64,000 nucleotides of DNA from Microvelia longipes (lineage: Eukaryota > Arthropoda > Insecta > Hemiptera > Veliidae), in the NCBI GenBank assembly GCA_018340805.1, contig JACMZG010001914.1, positions 18,629,885-18,693,884 of the forward strand, given 5' to 3'. Under the pieces are notes generated by a model, which saw only the letters and a program-made list of their open reading frames with translations, did no database searches and was not told the DNA's origin. Position numbers and translations under genes: made by a program. Below are positions 48,480 to 59,259 of this stretch, in pieces. How positions within the stretch are numbered: the first letter of the stretch is position 1; the number at the start of each line of letters is the position of its first letter.

Positions 48480-48512
<33 letters not shown>

Positions 48513-48600
48513 ATATTATATATATTATATATATATATATATATATACAAACCAAGAAACTATATATTATTTGATGGAACGGGTTTAAAAAAACAAAATT
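48350..48600. repeat. Inverted repeat flanking a TA microsatellite
   Basis: ATTATAGTTCTTGGTTCGTA at about 48377 and the near-complement ACAAACCAAGAAACTATATA at about 48547 enclose roughly 150 bases of TA tracts. The outer part GAACAGGGTATCAAATTAAT is mirrored by TATTTGATGGAACGGGTTT. This looks like a palindromic element whose centre has become a microsatellite. Confidence 0.7.
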
Positions 48601-49002
48601 AGAATAAGCAAAAACGTTTATGAGAAAACAAATAAACGTTGTTTATACTAATGAACAAGGAAAAAAAATTGTTTATTATTAGGAAAAGAAATAAATAGTT
48701 TGCAACAACAAATTCTTTGAATGTAAACTTCTCAGATGATTCAATAATTATTAAATAACTATGAGTGGTTCACTGAATAACGCGCGCTATACACGCAGGT
48801 GTATAGCGTATGTCATTGTTTGTTTATCAATGAACTCGCACTGATGTACGTACTTTTAGTTGTTATAAGGCATTAGTTGATTTGTCGGAGATTTAGTGGT
48901 ATACGTTCAAGATGATTATGATATACAAAGTATGATATCACGCGAACAAAAGTTTAGAACAAATGTATATTGTGAAAAAAATAATATAAAAAAATAAAGA
49001 AA

Positions 49003-49118
49003 ACCCCGTTTTAAGGAATTTCGGTCCATTAGTATATTTACCCTGCGAGAACCACCTCAGATGGGTTGCGTCTACTATCCTTTAAGTATCAATTAACGAT
49101 CACGGCCACGGAGGCAGA
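49003..49118 (-). mobile_element. tRNA-like SINE, internally deleted
   Basis: The minus-strand copy keeps the head (TCTGCCTCCGTGGCCGTGAT) and the tail (CATCTGAGGTGGTTCTCGCA, AAACGGGG) but lacks the middle with the B-box. Confidence 0.65.
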
Positions 49119-49124
49119 GAATAC

Positions 49125-49600
49125 ACTATTTGTTCAACAAGTTGAGAACAAATATTATATTGCGGTTAGACAATATACTATTTGTTCTAAACACAAGTCT
49201 AGAACAAATATTATATTGTGGTTAGACAGTATAGTATTTGTTCTAAACACGAACAAATTATTGTGGTTAGACAATATACTATTTGTTCTAAACACGAGTC
49301 TAGAACAAATATTATAATGTGGTTAGACAATATACTATTTGTTCTAAACACAGTCTAGAACAAATATTATAATGTGGTTAGGTCTAAACACGATCTAGAA
49401 CAATATATATTGTGGTTAGACAATATACTATTTGTTCTAAACACGAGTCTAGAACAAATATTATATTGTGGTTAGACAATATACTATTTGTTCTAAACAC
49501 GAGTCTAGAACAAATATTATATTGTGGTTAGACAATATACTATTTGTTCTAAACACGAGTCTAGAACAAATATCATGTTGTAGTTAGACAATATACTATT
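49125..49600. repeat. Hairpin minisatellite, 56-bp unit, about 9 copies
   Basis: Each unit holds AGAACAAATATTATATTGT, loop GGTTAG, then ACAATATACTATTTGTTCT, which pair at 18 of 19 positions, joined by a AAACACGAGTCT spacer. Some units are shortened, for example near 49250 and 49385. Confidence 0.92.
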
Positions 49601-49607
49601 TTTTAAA

Positions 49608-49612
49608 AAGAT

Positions 49613-49663
<51 letters not shown>

Positions 49664-49670
49664 TATATTT
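49608..49670. repeat. (TA)n microsatellite
   Basis: TA tracts ending in a T-run. Confidence 0.9.
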
Positions 49671-49780
49671 TTTTTAAAGGACAAACGCGGGTATATCCAT
49701 GTAATTTCAAAAAATGTATTGATTTGTTTATCACATAATAATTTATATTAATTTATAAAATAATCACACACATAAATATA

Positions 49781-49785
49781 TACAT

Positions 49786-49876
<91 letters not shown>
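49781..49876. repeat. (CA)n-(TA)n compound microsatellite
   Basis: A short CA run followed by a long TA run. 49880-50340 beyond has no recognisable gene. Confidence 0.95.
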
Positions 49877-49877
<1 letters not shown>

Positions 49878-50343
49878 CTATATAATATAACATACATCAT
49901 AATATTAAAGTAATGAAATATTAATAATAAGATATAAATTAAACTGTATGCATACACAAATAATTTAGTAAACTTAGCTAAATATTGTTCATATTGAGGT
50001 CAAAAGCATGTGGGGTATTGTACAGTCTGAACGCCGTAGGGTACAAACATAAAGTTTACAAGTGTACAAGCAGTTGCAGAAAGAGAAAATACTCAAGGAC
50101 TCGCAAAGTACCTCGGACTTGAGAACAGCATAATATAAGTACCGTCAGGATACTAAGATTAAATGTTTAATACAAATTTTACTTTTACTTTATAAGAGGT
50201 TGATTTAGTCGTATATTGCATCTGCAATATAACCACATATAAAAATATTATGACTACATTAAAAGAACATAAATACACACAGACACTTTTCACATTTTAA
50301 CACATTAAATTTTTGGGATCTGCAGAAGTAGAAGCGTGGATGA

Positions 50344-50485
50344 TTAATAATAAATAAATAAATAAATAAACCATTTATTTGCACAAAGAATATACACTTA
50401 TTATAAAATACTTGACATTTAATACCAGTGTAAAGTCGGCACTAAGCCGTGGTGCCCTCTACTGAGGGCACCAGTATGGGGATTA
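50344..50485 (-). mobile_element. Non-LTR retrotransposon 3' tail
   Basis: On the minus strand the sequence ends GTGCAAATAAATGGTTTATT followed by TTTATTTATTTATTATT, a typical 3' end of insect non-LTR elements with a tandem tail. Just upstream is a GTGCCCTC-AGTA-GAGGGCAC hairpin. No coding part is attached. Confidence 0.5.
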
Positions 50486-50559
50486 ATAAAAATGGAAGAA
50501 ATAGAACAACACAGAAATTAGGAAAAAAATAAAGTAGAGATAAAAGAATATAGAGGAAG

Positions 50560-51205
50560 AAGTATAATAGGAATAGAAATCAAAAGGGCAACAAAAATAA
50601 TAGTATAATACATAAGGCAACAGTATAATAGGAATAGTATAATACAAAAGGGCAACAGTATAAATAGAATCAAAGGTGCAACAGTATAATAGAATAGTAT
50701 AATTCAAAGGGCAACAGTCAATAAGGCAACAGTAAATACAAAAGGGCAAAAGTATAATAGGAATAGTAAATACAAAGGGCCAAAGGGATAGTATAATACA
50801 TAAGGGCAACAGTATAATACAAAAGGGCAACAGTATAATAGGAATAGTATAATTCAAAAGGGCAACAGTATAATAGGTATAATACAAAAGGGCTACAGTA
50901 TAAGGAAATAAAATACAAAAGGGCTACAGTATAATACAATATTATAACGGGGTAACAGTAATAATACGGATAGTATAATAAATAGGGCAACAGTATAATA
51001 CAAAGGGCAACAGTATAATAGGAATATATAATTCAAAAGGGCAACAGTATAATAGGAATAGTATAATACAAAAGGGCAACCGTATATTATGAATAGTATA
51101 ATACAAAAGGGCAACCGTATAATATTATAGTAATAGTATAAATAATACAAAAGGCAAACCGTATATAATATAATAGTATAATACAAAAGGGTAACAGTAT
51201 AATAA
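50560..51205. repeat. Minisatellite, about 35-bp unit
   Basis: AAAAGGGCAACAGTATAATA-GGAATAGTATAATAC with frequent one-base indels. The tyrosine-rich minus-strand frames are artefacts of the repeat. Confidence 0.9.
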
Positions 51206-51450
51206 AACATGAGCATCATTAAAACAATCATCAAAACATAAGCATCATTATAACCATCAAATACATCACAAAATGATCATCATTAGACAATCATCAAACA
51301 TAAGCATCATTCTGACACACAATCATCAAAACATAAGATCATTATGACATAATCATCAAAACATGAGCATCATTATGACAATCATCAAAACATAACTTAT
51401 TATGAGCATCATTATGATAAACAATCATCAAAAACATAAGGATCATTAAG
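51206..51450. repeat. Minisatellite, about 29-bp unit
   Basis: CATAAGCATCATTATGACAA-TCATCAAAA in about eight variable copies, adjoining the previous array without a gap. Confidence 0.85.
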
Positions 51451-51892
51451 TTCACTCGTAAGTACCATAAAAAAAGCCAAACCTAAGGTTGATTCGGCTT
51501 AAGCTTCCAATGATTTGTGAAACTTGACTGATTCTATCCTTTATATAAGTATTATTTCTTGAAGAGAATTTTCATTCTTTACTTTTTGCACCAGTATAGA
51601 AATGTAGTCTTAAAATGGCAGTCAGTTTTACTCGTCTTTATCTTGACCTTTGTCAAACAGGCAATAAATTTCAATTTACTTACCTATTACCTAACCTTGA
51701 TGTTTATTTATATAAAGTTATTAATATTATACCTCTATAAGTACTATCAACCTATATAAGGCGTTATTAAGGTCAATATAACAAAGGTAGAGTTCAATCA
51801 AGCGACCTTTCTAATCGAGGTTATTGGACATAAATTGAGAAGTGTGAAAAACAAATACGTTAAGGAGTTATTGTACCACTAATAAATAACAA

Positions 51893-52060
51893 ATGATGGT
51901 TATAAATAATATTTCACGTCTAATTTTTGATTGCAGTGCCCTTTATAATTTAATATGGGATTTGAACATGGGGGAGCTATTGCTTTTTGCAGCCAATTTT
52001 CGGGCGCAAGGTTTGATAAAAGAAGTTGTCAAACATAGAAACAAACTTCTGTATCTTTAA
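51893..52060 (+). CDS. Candidate small ORF or terminal exon, unknown protein
   Basis: An ATG at 51893 opens 55 codons: MMVINNISRLIFDCSALY, NLIWDLNMGELLLFAANF, RAQGLIKEVVKHRNK, LLYL, stop at 52058. Inside it TTTTTGATTGCAG (ending 51935) resembles a splice acceptor, and the part after it could be a last exon. The residue pattern (amphipathic helices, basic end) is more protein-like than its surroundings. It lies 11 bp upstream of a Helitron insertion. No family recognised. Confidence 0.3.
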   Translation: MMVINNISRLIFDCSALYNLIWDLNMGELLLFAANFRAQGLIKEVVKHRNKLLYL

Positions 52061-52071
52061 TTCGCACATAA

Positions 52072-52499
52072 TCTATATATATATAAATGTATGTTGAAAA
52101 TTTTGGTTGCATACAACTCGAAAACTACTTAAAGGATCTAGGCCAAAGTTTAAACTTAGACTAATCATATATCAGGAGTCATAAACTATGATTGATCTGG
52201 ATCAGTGCTAAAATAAAAGTAGGGGATTAGTGTAAAAAAGTTTTTGTGTGGTTACAGCTCGGAATCTAATAGATAGATCTTGACTAAACTTTAAACTTAG
52301 GTCTGATTAGTCACCTTTTAAGTCTTATAGGGACCCGTTCGTTAATAATATGGGTTTAGGGGTTAAAAAATCAAAGAATTTTTTTTGGTGTTACAGCTGT
52401 TCACAACTTCTATTTTTTGTAGTCCTCAAAGGAATAATTAATAATTTGTAGTTTAATAAATAAAATATTTGCTGAGCGAAGCTCGGGAATCGCTGCTAG
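52072..52499 (+). mobile_element. Short non-autonomous Helitron
   Basis: The 5' end TCTATATATATATAAATG and the 3' end GAGCGAAGCTCGGGAATCG-CTGCTAG match insect Helitrons: TC start, a short 3' hairpin (GAGC/GCTC) and a terminal CTAG. It sits between A (52071) and T (52500), the expected target, with no duplication. No Rep/helicase frame. Confidence 0.8.
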
Positions 52500-53086
52500 T
52501 TAAACATAATTATAATTGGCATAAATTAAGATATCTCAAGAACTAACCAAATTAAATGTTTACCTAATTAAAGCTAAGCACCTTAGATCACGTGACTATT
52601 TCAAAACCTTAAGTAGCCCCACCCTTTAGGCTAAACTAACTGGTTTTACTAGACTTTTAACGCACCATGTTAACAGTTTTTATTCTGTACTTGATAAGTT
52701 AAGAATTAAGTGGGAAAAGTAAATGCACAATTAGGAGTCAAATAATAATTAATAATAATAAGATAAATTAAATCGAGGAAAATATGTATAATTAAATACA
52801 TAATTTATCAAACAACATTAAATACAATAGATACATGCAATAAGTAATCATAATGGTAGAAAATAAATACAGCTTGGTTTTTTTTTATTAATTTAAACGG
52901 TCTTGCGGTCACTACCTCTTTAATCTGCGCATTGTGTTGGCAAGAATAATAACCATGTGGCTGTGAAGCTGCCATAGCAAGGCGCGAGAGCCATAGTTTT
53001 GCCCAGTTTTGCACTGGGGCAAAACTGCCCCAGTACCGACTGTACGCAGCGGCCCAAGAATTTAATAATATTAATTCTCTCTTTGA

Positions 53087-53529
53087 CATAGAGCTATTAT
53101 TACTAGAGGGGCCATAGGTTAAATTTTGAAACATCGAAAAAGTAACCTGACCACCTTCGATTATAAATACAATCAAATAATCAGTACAAAATTACAGTAA
53201 CTTATAGAGTAGAACATTATAAATACAAATCAGAACACAAAAAATGTGCTCGAAACCGAAATAAATTTATTAATTATGACCTTAAGTCACTCTTGAAGGA
53301 GTGAGTGTAACCTTATTTAAATAAGGTTACACAGAGCCCCTGAGAGCCCCAAAAGATTATTCAGACCTCTTAATGTATTCTGTAGATAGCCTCTGCCCCT
53401 GCCTCTTTTGTAGATAATCTATGCCCTGCCTCTTTTGTAGATAGGCTATGCCCCTGCTTTTTTGTAGATAGGCTATGCCCCTGCCTCTTTTGTAGATAGG
53501 CTATGCCCCTTCTAGTGTATATCTCTATG
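53087..53529 (+). mobile_element. hAT-like MITE (CATAGAG family) with perfect 8-bp duplication
   Basis: Starts CATAGAGCTATTATTACTAG and ends TAGTGTATATCTCTATG. CTCTTTGA is present at both flanks (53079-53086, 53530-53537), the diagnostic copy for the family. The subterminal phrase GTAGATAGGCTATGCCCCTG has expanded to about five tandem copies (53375-53515, about 28 bp each). Confidence 0.9.
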
Positions 53530-53954
53530 CTCTTTGACATCTAAACTACAAACTAATCTTCTCAAGACGAAAGAGAAGTAATGATATTTACACTTACTTT
53601 TATGCGTTTTAATAATAAAAGTATAAAATTAAAGTTCAATAATGTCACTTAGATTTATTTTCGTCCTTTTAAGATGACTTTCTAATTTTAAAAGTTTAGT
53701 GCTTTATTTGTTTTGACCTTCAAAGCATGCTTGTATGAAGTATGAAGTACAACTAACAAACAAGATAAACAAATTAAATATTACAGCTAAGCAGTTACTT
53801 AATCATATTAATATAAGTTAATATAACTTTTACTTTTAAAGATATAACTTAAGTCAGTATTTGAAAGACTTGTATGCTATTGGAGATTAGATATTATGTA
53901 AATTTATGTACATTGAGTAGATTAACTATGCAAAATATTAACAACCTATGGGAG

Positions 53955-54035
53955 AAGCAGGTGGTGTAATGATTAGCAAGTGGGGCAACTATCTAGACAG
54001 TCCGGGTTCGATATCAGTCGGGCCTCCAGGATTTT
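53955..54035 (+). ncRNA. tRNA-like SINE head
   Basis: An A-box-like GGTGGTGTAATGATTAGCA and a B-box-like GGGTTCGATATC at tRNA spacing, followed by CGGGCCTCCAGGA and a T-rich tail. 53540-53950 before it is featureless. Confidence 0.5.
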
Positions 54036-54502
54036 TTTTTCTTTTCTATTCAGAAAACTTCCACATATCATTAGATTTACTTTCTGTCAAACAATGGTAA
54101 TTTAAGCATCAAGTGAGTAAAGTGAGCTATTTTATTCCTAGCATCAAACTGTTATGAAATAAACATTTACAGCAATAACCTTTTTGTACCGTGAACCTTG
54201 TACCAAGATAGCACACTTAATCAAAAAGAGAAAACAAGTTATAATTTTAATAGTTTGAAAAAATATTAGTCTTTATAAAAAATTAAAAATGTCCCCTTTG
54301 CTTTTTTTAAGAAATAAAAAAATCAAGTCCGGGGTACCTCGGAATTTTTTTTCAACACATCGGATTTGCTACGCTCATCCTCCCTAGTTGACTCGCTTCG
54401 CTTGTCCTCAGAATATACAATTCCCAACATTTTTACAGCAACATGTCTTCGGACTCGCTTCACTCATCCTCAAAAAATAAATACATCCCTTTTATTCTCG
54501 GC

Positions 54503-54554
54503 GGTCACCCTTACAGTACAGACCGCGCTCAATGCTGCTTAACTTTTATGATCC
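54503..54554 (-). promoter_or_regulatory. 5S rRNA-derived internal promoter-like block
   Basis: Minus strand reads GGATCATAAAAGTTAAGCAG, CATTGAGCGCGGTC, then GGGTGACC; the intermediate element is mutated. Confidence 0.7.
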
Positions 54555-55015
54555 AATAAAACCCATAAATATACTTGTCGTATAAAAACCAAACGTAGTG
54601 TACTTATTTAATACGTAAAGGTATATTTGTACCGAATATCAATTCAATTGCATTATTTGTCGATTTTTCAAAAACCGTACACAAGCCATATGATAAATTG
54701 AACTAATGCTGATAATTAGGTAAAACATATGGATAACATTAGTTATCCATACATGACTACATGCGTGCTAAATCACAATCCGATCGCATCATTTTTCCGC
54801 GTTTTATGATTTTTCATAAATAAGATTTTTTATAATTTTTGATGTGTCATTATTACGGGTTAATGACGTCATGAAAAAAAATTATTTGCCGATTAGCACA
54901 ACTACAACGGTAGACTGATCTTTGTACAAAGTTTCAACATTCTAGCATAAATATACAGGGACATACAATGATAACAGAAACACACACACATACAGACAGA
55001 CAACTTTGTAATATA

Positions 55016-55078
55016 CAGGGTGACTTACTCTTAATGGGACAAAATAAAATTTTGTCCCATTAAGAGTAAGTCACCCTG
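55016..55078. mobile_element. 63-bp near-perfect palindromic MITE
   Basis: CAGGGTGACTTACTCTTAAT-GGGACAAAAT pairs exactly with its downstream complement around AAA. TA lies on both sides (55014-55015, 55079-55080). The CAGGGTG terminus and TA duplication fit a Tc1/mariner-type element reduced to its inverted repeats. Confidence 0.85.
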
Positions 55079-55129
55079 TATACAGACAGACAAACTACTC
55101 CCTTAAAAACGGATAATTTTATATTAAAA

Positions 55130-56340
55130 TAAATACTAATTTTATTTTATTTCTATTGTTGTTTGGGGACTAAATTACGGGGGCCTAAAGGAGGCATCTT
55201 AGCAGCTTCATATTTTTGTTAAATTAGAAAGGTTATAGTTTAACAGGTTAGGTAACCTAAAAATTGTAGAAAGTAAGCAAAAGTATTTTATATATTATAA
55301 TTATTTTACACTAAAAAAACCTGCATTAGTTTATGGAAACGTTATAATTTTCTCTAATTTCCACAGCATGTGGTCGCGCAGTGAATTTTCCCACATCAGC
55401 CACAAACCATAAAATAATAATCTATGTCCTATACTTGTACTATTATTTTATTAACATTATACAGTAATAAAATCAAAGCGTGTACGAAACTTGTAGGATA
55501 TAAATATGTCTTATTAATTTTACTCGCAGAGAAGAAATACTTTGTGGTAACCATTTTTTCATTAATGGAGAACCCGAAATTAGTGGGTTAAGCAATACTG
55601 TAAAATATTTTTACTTTAACCAAAACTTAAAGCAAAGCTAGCCAATAAGCAAAAAAAAACTAACGATACTAAACGCATTCAAAGGTTTCAGTATGGTATA
55701 TCAAAATTCTGTCAACATGAACATTATAGAGTCTAAACATCCATTGCGTCAAACTCCGAACTCATGATTCTTAAATTAAAATTTGATAAAGTGCAAAGAA
55801 TTGAACTCACAACATTCAACACACTGGAGCAGTTGAACTCACACCATTCAACACACTGTAGCAGTAAATAAATCAGGTTAATATAAATGCAAACCAACAT
55901 TAAATTAAATAAATGTAAAAAACACAATAGCGAATAAGCCCCAAAGAGAATTCACTACAAGAATTTGATATCAATTCAAAGTAAAAGTTAATCTAGTTTA
56001 AAAGGAAACAAGGGTAAAGTTAAAAATAAAGCGTATAATTCTCCATTACGAGCCATATCGTGTAATCCAATTTCAACTCTAACCTACTGCCGAATTCTTC
56101 ACAAAAAAACCAGCAAAACTAAAAAGATTAAACTAGTTCTGTAAATCTTTATGACATTTGTAAAATCCAGGGATAGTAATTAGATTACAATAAACCTTTT
56201 AAGAATTAGATTTTTAGTAAGTTAAGCCGATCGACCAAACATGAAGGAAGTAGGTGACATAACGTTGTCAAAAGATCAGAAAAATCTTAATTTTACCTAA
56301 TATATAAATCGTTTATGGCGGTATAAATCGGTTTTGGTTA
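55130..56340. other. No recognisable gene
   Basis: AT-rich. A short direct repeat of GTTGAACTCACA.CATTCAACACACTG at 55797-55865 is the only structure noted. Confidence 0.5.
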
Positions 56341-56345
56341 CTATA

Positions 56346-56559
56346 GTACGACACACGGCTAAAATCAGTTGACAGCGTAGGAAAATATTGTTGAGGAGCC
56401 AATAAGGTTGGTCTGATTTGTAATTGAGGGCGTGGTTTGATATCCAGGAATAAATCGTAAGTTGTTTAGGATATAAATCATTAGTATCCAGGAATAACCT
56501 CATTGGCTCCCTCGCATTATTTTCCCACGCTGTCAACTGATTTTAGCCTTGTGTCTTAC
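56346..56559. mobile_element. TA-type MITE (GTACGACACACGG family), best termini
   Basis: Inverted ends GTACGACACACGGCTAAAAT and the complement of CTTGTGTCTTAC run over about 40 bp, with TA at both edges. The middle is in the opposite orientation to the other copies and has a partial internal duplication of TATCCAGGAATAA. Confidence 0.8.
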
Positions 56560-58460
56560 TATAGTTAGGATAGAAACGTGATAAGCAAAGTTTGATTGCT
56601 TGACTTGAACGTGATTGATTGACTGCATTAGTTTGGATACTACTATGACTTCAAGAACACTGTGGTGTTAAGGGCATTAAGCAGGTTGGACCCCAGCCTG
56701 GCTTCCTCTCCGGAGCCTGAAGTCAGTGCTTAAAGGCTTTATGCTTAGACACTTAAGACTCCTGTTGATAAATTCAGCAGGGATGCGATAGTCTAAGCGG
56801 CTCAAAGGAGTGTCAAAAAGTTTATAATCTATGACACAATAACTGGTAAAACTACAGTCTTATGTTAATGAACCCTCAGCCACTCCTGAAAGGACCGACA
56901 GACCGATTGTTCACTGCTCATGGCTTATTGAAGTTTATGACCAATCAGTCAACAGAAGTAAATGTCACTAGACAACTGGTATTCTTATCAGTGTAAGTCA
57001 ACTTTGTAATAAGTACAAAGTTCTGTTCAGAGAAAAAGTATAATCATCACATCTTAAGCATAGTACTGCTTTGATATACCCTAAATCTAGATGACACACA
57101 TCTGGTTTTCCCCAAATTCGGGAAGGAAATATCATTTCTACCCTCAAAGAAGTTGAACACTACCTGTGACTCAGTGATTTTTTCAGGGTGTAATACATTA
57201 TTTTATTTTTGAGTTTATTTTTCACTGTCAGGTTCAAATCCTTGGGGTTTTAAACGTCCCATTAACAAGAGATCCCAGGAAAATACCTCAAAATGGATGG
57301 AATGAGGTGTATTAAATATTTTTTGTTATAAAGCATTCTTTAAAGACAAGAGTTCTGAAAAGCTCTTAAATTACAAAACCGAGATATTACCGGAATCCAC
57401 CTTTTGCTAACGAATCGACATTAAGATAATCTACTACACCACCTTGCAACTAAAGCTTTGTCAATATCTCCTAAAAATATGATATTATCAATGTCGCATC
57501 AGATTCTTTAAACTTAATCAGATTCTTTAAACTTAATCAGATTTTACTAATCCAATAGTAAAGGTCTTAGTATAAAACTTAACTCTAATACAAATAAACG
57601 TTAAACTAAGTCTTTAAGAAGTCCTAAGCTTATTATCTTTCTGCTTACTTATCATATTTCACCTCTTACTTAATAACTTAATCTCTTTATCGGGTAACAA
57701 AACTTAGTAAATGTTTTAAAATAAGTTTCAGTTCAAATTTACGTCAAAAAAGTGTAAATTATGTTTGAAAATGGTCTTATCAAAATGAAGATAATATTCT
57801 AAAACATTTTATTATTTTAGAACGTATTTGAAATTGGAAGTAGAAGACTAAGAATTATTAAAAAAATGGTTTGTAGTAGGTTCGAGTTTTAGAACGCTTC
57901 TATCTACCTTCCTACCTGGCTTTTCTATCGGTACCTGTTATTATCATATTGCTCTATCACTACTAAGCGTAAATTATGCTGGTGAATAATTGCTTAGAAA
58001 CTCACTTTTCACTCTTTACAACAACGAACTTGATGATTCAAGTCAATTCAAAGAATGAAACAAGTGTATTTAGTGTCAAGATTAGAGGCAGTACACCCTA
58101 AAACCAATTATCCTGCAGGATATATCAAGTATTACCAACACCAATGTATGTTCTTTTATTATTTATTTATATTATTTATTATTATATATTGGTATATAAT
58201 AACAAATATTATTAAAGAAACGCGATTAATTAAAGCGAGTTCAAAATAAGCCCTTACCTACACCCTTAACCCTGTCCTTATTTTTATAGTCGATTTTAGA
58301 CAGATATATTCAGCGATTTTCTTGTCACTGAAACAGTTTAGTTTAGTTTTTCTCTAATCACATGTACGTCACAAATCTAATTTTTGTAGAAATATGAAAA
58401 TTATGTAAATAAAATTAACCTATAACACCAGATGTGGAGTACCACAGCGAAAGCTAATTT
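56560..58460. other. No recognisable gene; a less AT-rich unique block at 56640-57300
   Basis: 56640-57300 has more balanced composition than its surroundings and no transposon ends, so it may be host sequence. No convincing ORF or splice pattern was found. Confidence 0.4.
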
Positions 58461-58464
58461 GCTA

Positions 58465-58540
58465 TAAAGTGTAAAAGTCGGGTAAGGGGTACCTCGTAAC
58501 ATCTCCTCATCACATCGGATTCGCCATGTGATACTACTGA
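58465..58540 (-). mobile_element. 5S-module family, 3' tail fragment
   Basis: AAAGTCGGGTAAGGGGTACC, TCGTAAC and CATCACATCGGATTCGCCA match the minus-strand 3' terminus. Confidence 0.6.
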
Positions 58541-58869
58541 GTCCCGTAAATCAAGGATAGTTGAAACAGACATATTGTCTCTCGCACCATTATATTGTGA
58601 AATCTAATGCATATGTTGAGTACCTATAGATTGTAGAGGAACCATTTGATCGAACCTTATTATATGTATTGGTGAATAGAAACTACCTTTTAAGTACCGA
58701 TAACTATTGGACGAAAAATAACACCGAATTAAAAACACAATAAATAATTAAATAAAAGCTATTAGACAAAGAATACGTCACCATTTGAATAACAAATCAC
58801 ACACCATTCTTGAACGTAAGTACCAACCTGCAACAAAAAAATTAAATAAGTTAGACAATTTAATTCTCG

Positions 58870-59030
58870 ACTTCGGCACCGGAGGTCCGGGGTTCACAGC
58901 CCGGCTATGCTCTCAGTTTTATGAATAGAATTTGTTTGTAAAAGATTTCGCAACTTTAGCTTATTTTGAGCATAGTAGATGTGACCCACTAGAGGTGGTT
59001 CCCCCTATAATAATAATTATTATTATAGAC
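58870..59030 (+). mobile_element. tRNA-like SINE, 5'- and 3'-shortened
   Basis: TTCGGCACCGGAGGTCCGGG, GTTCACAGCCCGGCTATGCT, GCATAGTAGATGTGAC and GAGGTGGTTCC, with an ATAATAATAATTATTATT tail. The segments follow the order of the 23591 copy. Confidence 0.7.
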
Positions 59031-59259
59031 AATTTAATTGAGACAATAATTGATGATTATTTATTAATATATCGTATACAGAAAAAATTCCTATATACTG
59101 CGGTACAATGAGAAAAAGTAAAAATGGATAAAAATGCTTTTTACCCATTACGGTAAAAATAAGAGGTATTTTCTACTAAAATTTGCAATACAAATACAAG
59201 TTCATCAAACAAGAGCATAAATACTCGGAAAGAGAAAAATTTATAATTCTATTATAATT

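Larger units (their letters stand above)
54316..55125 (-). mobile_element. 5S-module dispersed element, reverse copy with palindromic insert
   Basis: A minus-strand copy with 5S block at 54503-54554, GGACAAGCGAAGCGAGTC and a T6 end at 54316. Its 5' portion near the TG patch is interrupted by the 63-bp palindrome at 55016-55078, and the terminal hairpin is missing. Confidence 0.8.

Noticed and set aside
49125..49600. CRISPR-like array
   Set aside because: Units are continuous tandem copies with no unique spacers, and the context is eukaryotic.
50483..51234. Three tyrosine-rich minus frames of 90-134 codons
   Set aside because: They come from the 35-bp minisatellite; frame shifts between units and lack of a domain argue against coding.
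52808..53176. 122-codon minus frame
   Set aside because: The N-terminal third is MITE sequence. The rest (52870-53070) is unusually GC-rich, with nested inverted repeats around TTTTGCCCAGTTTTGC, but no recognisable motif, so no gene was called.
56770..57250. Possible split tRNA (TAGTCTAAGCGG at 56790, GGTTCAAATCC at 57231)
   Set aside because: The boxes are about 440 bp apart and no cloverleaf can be formed.
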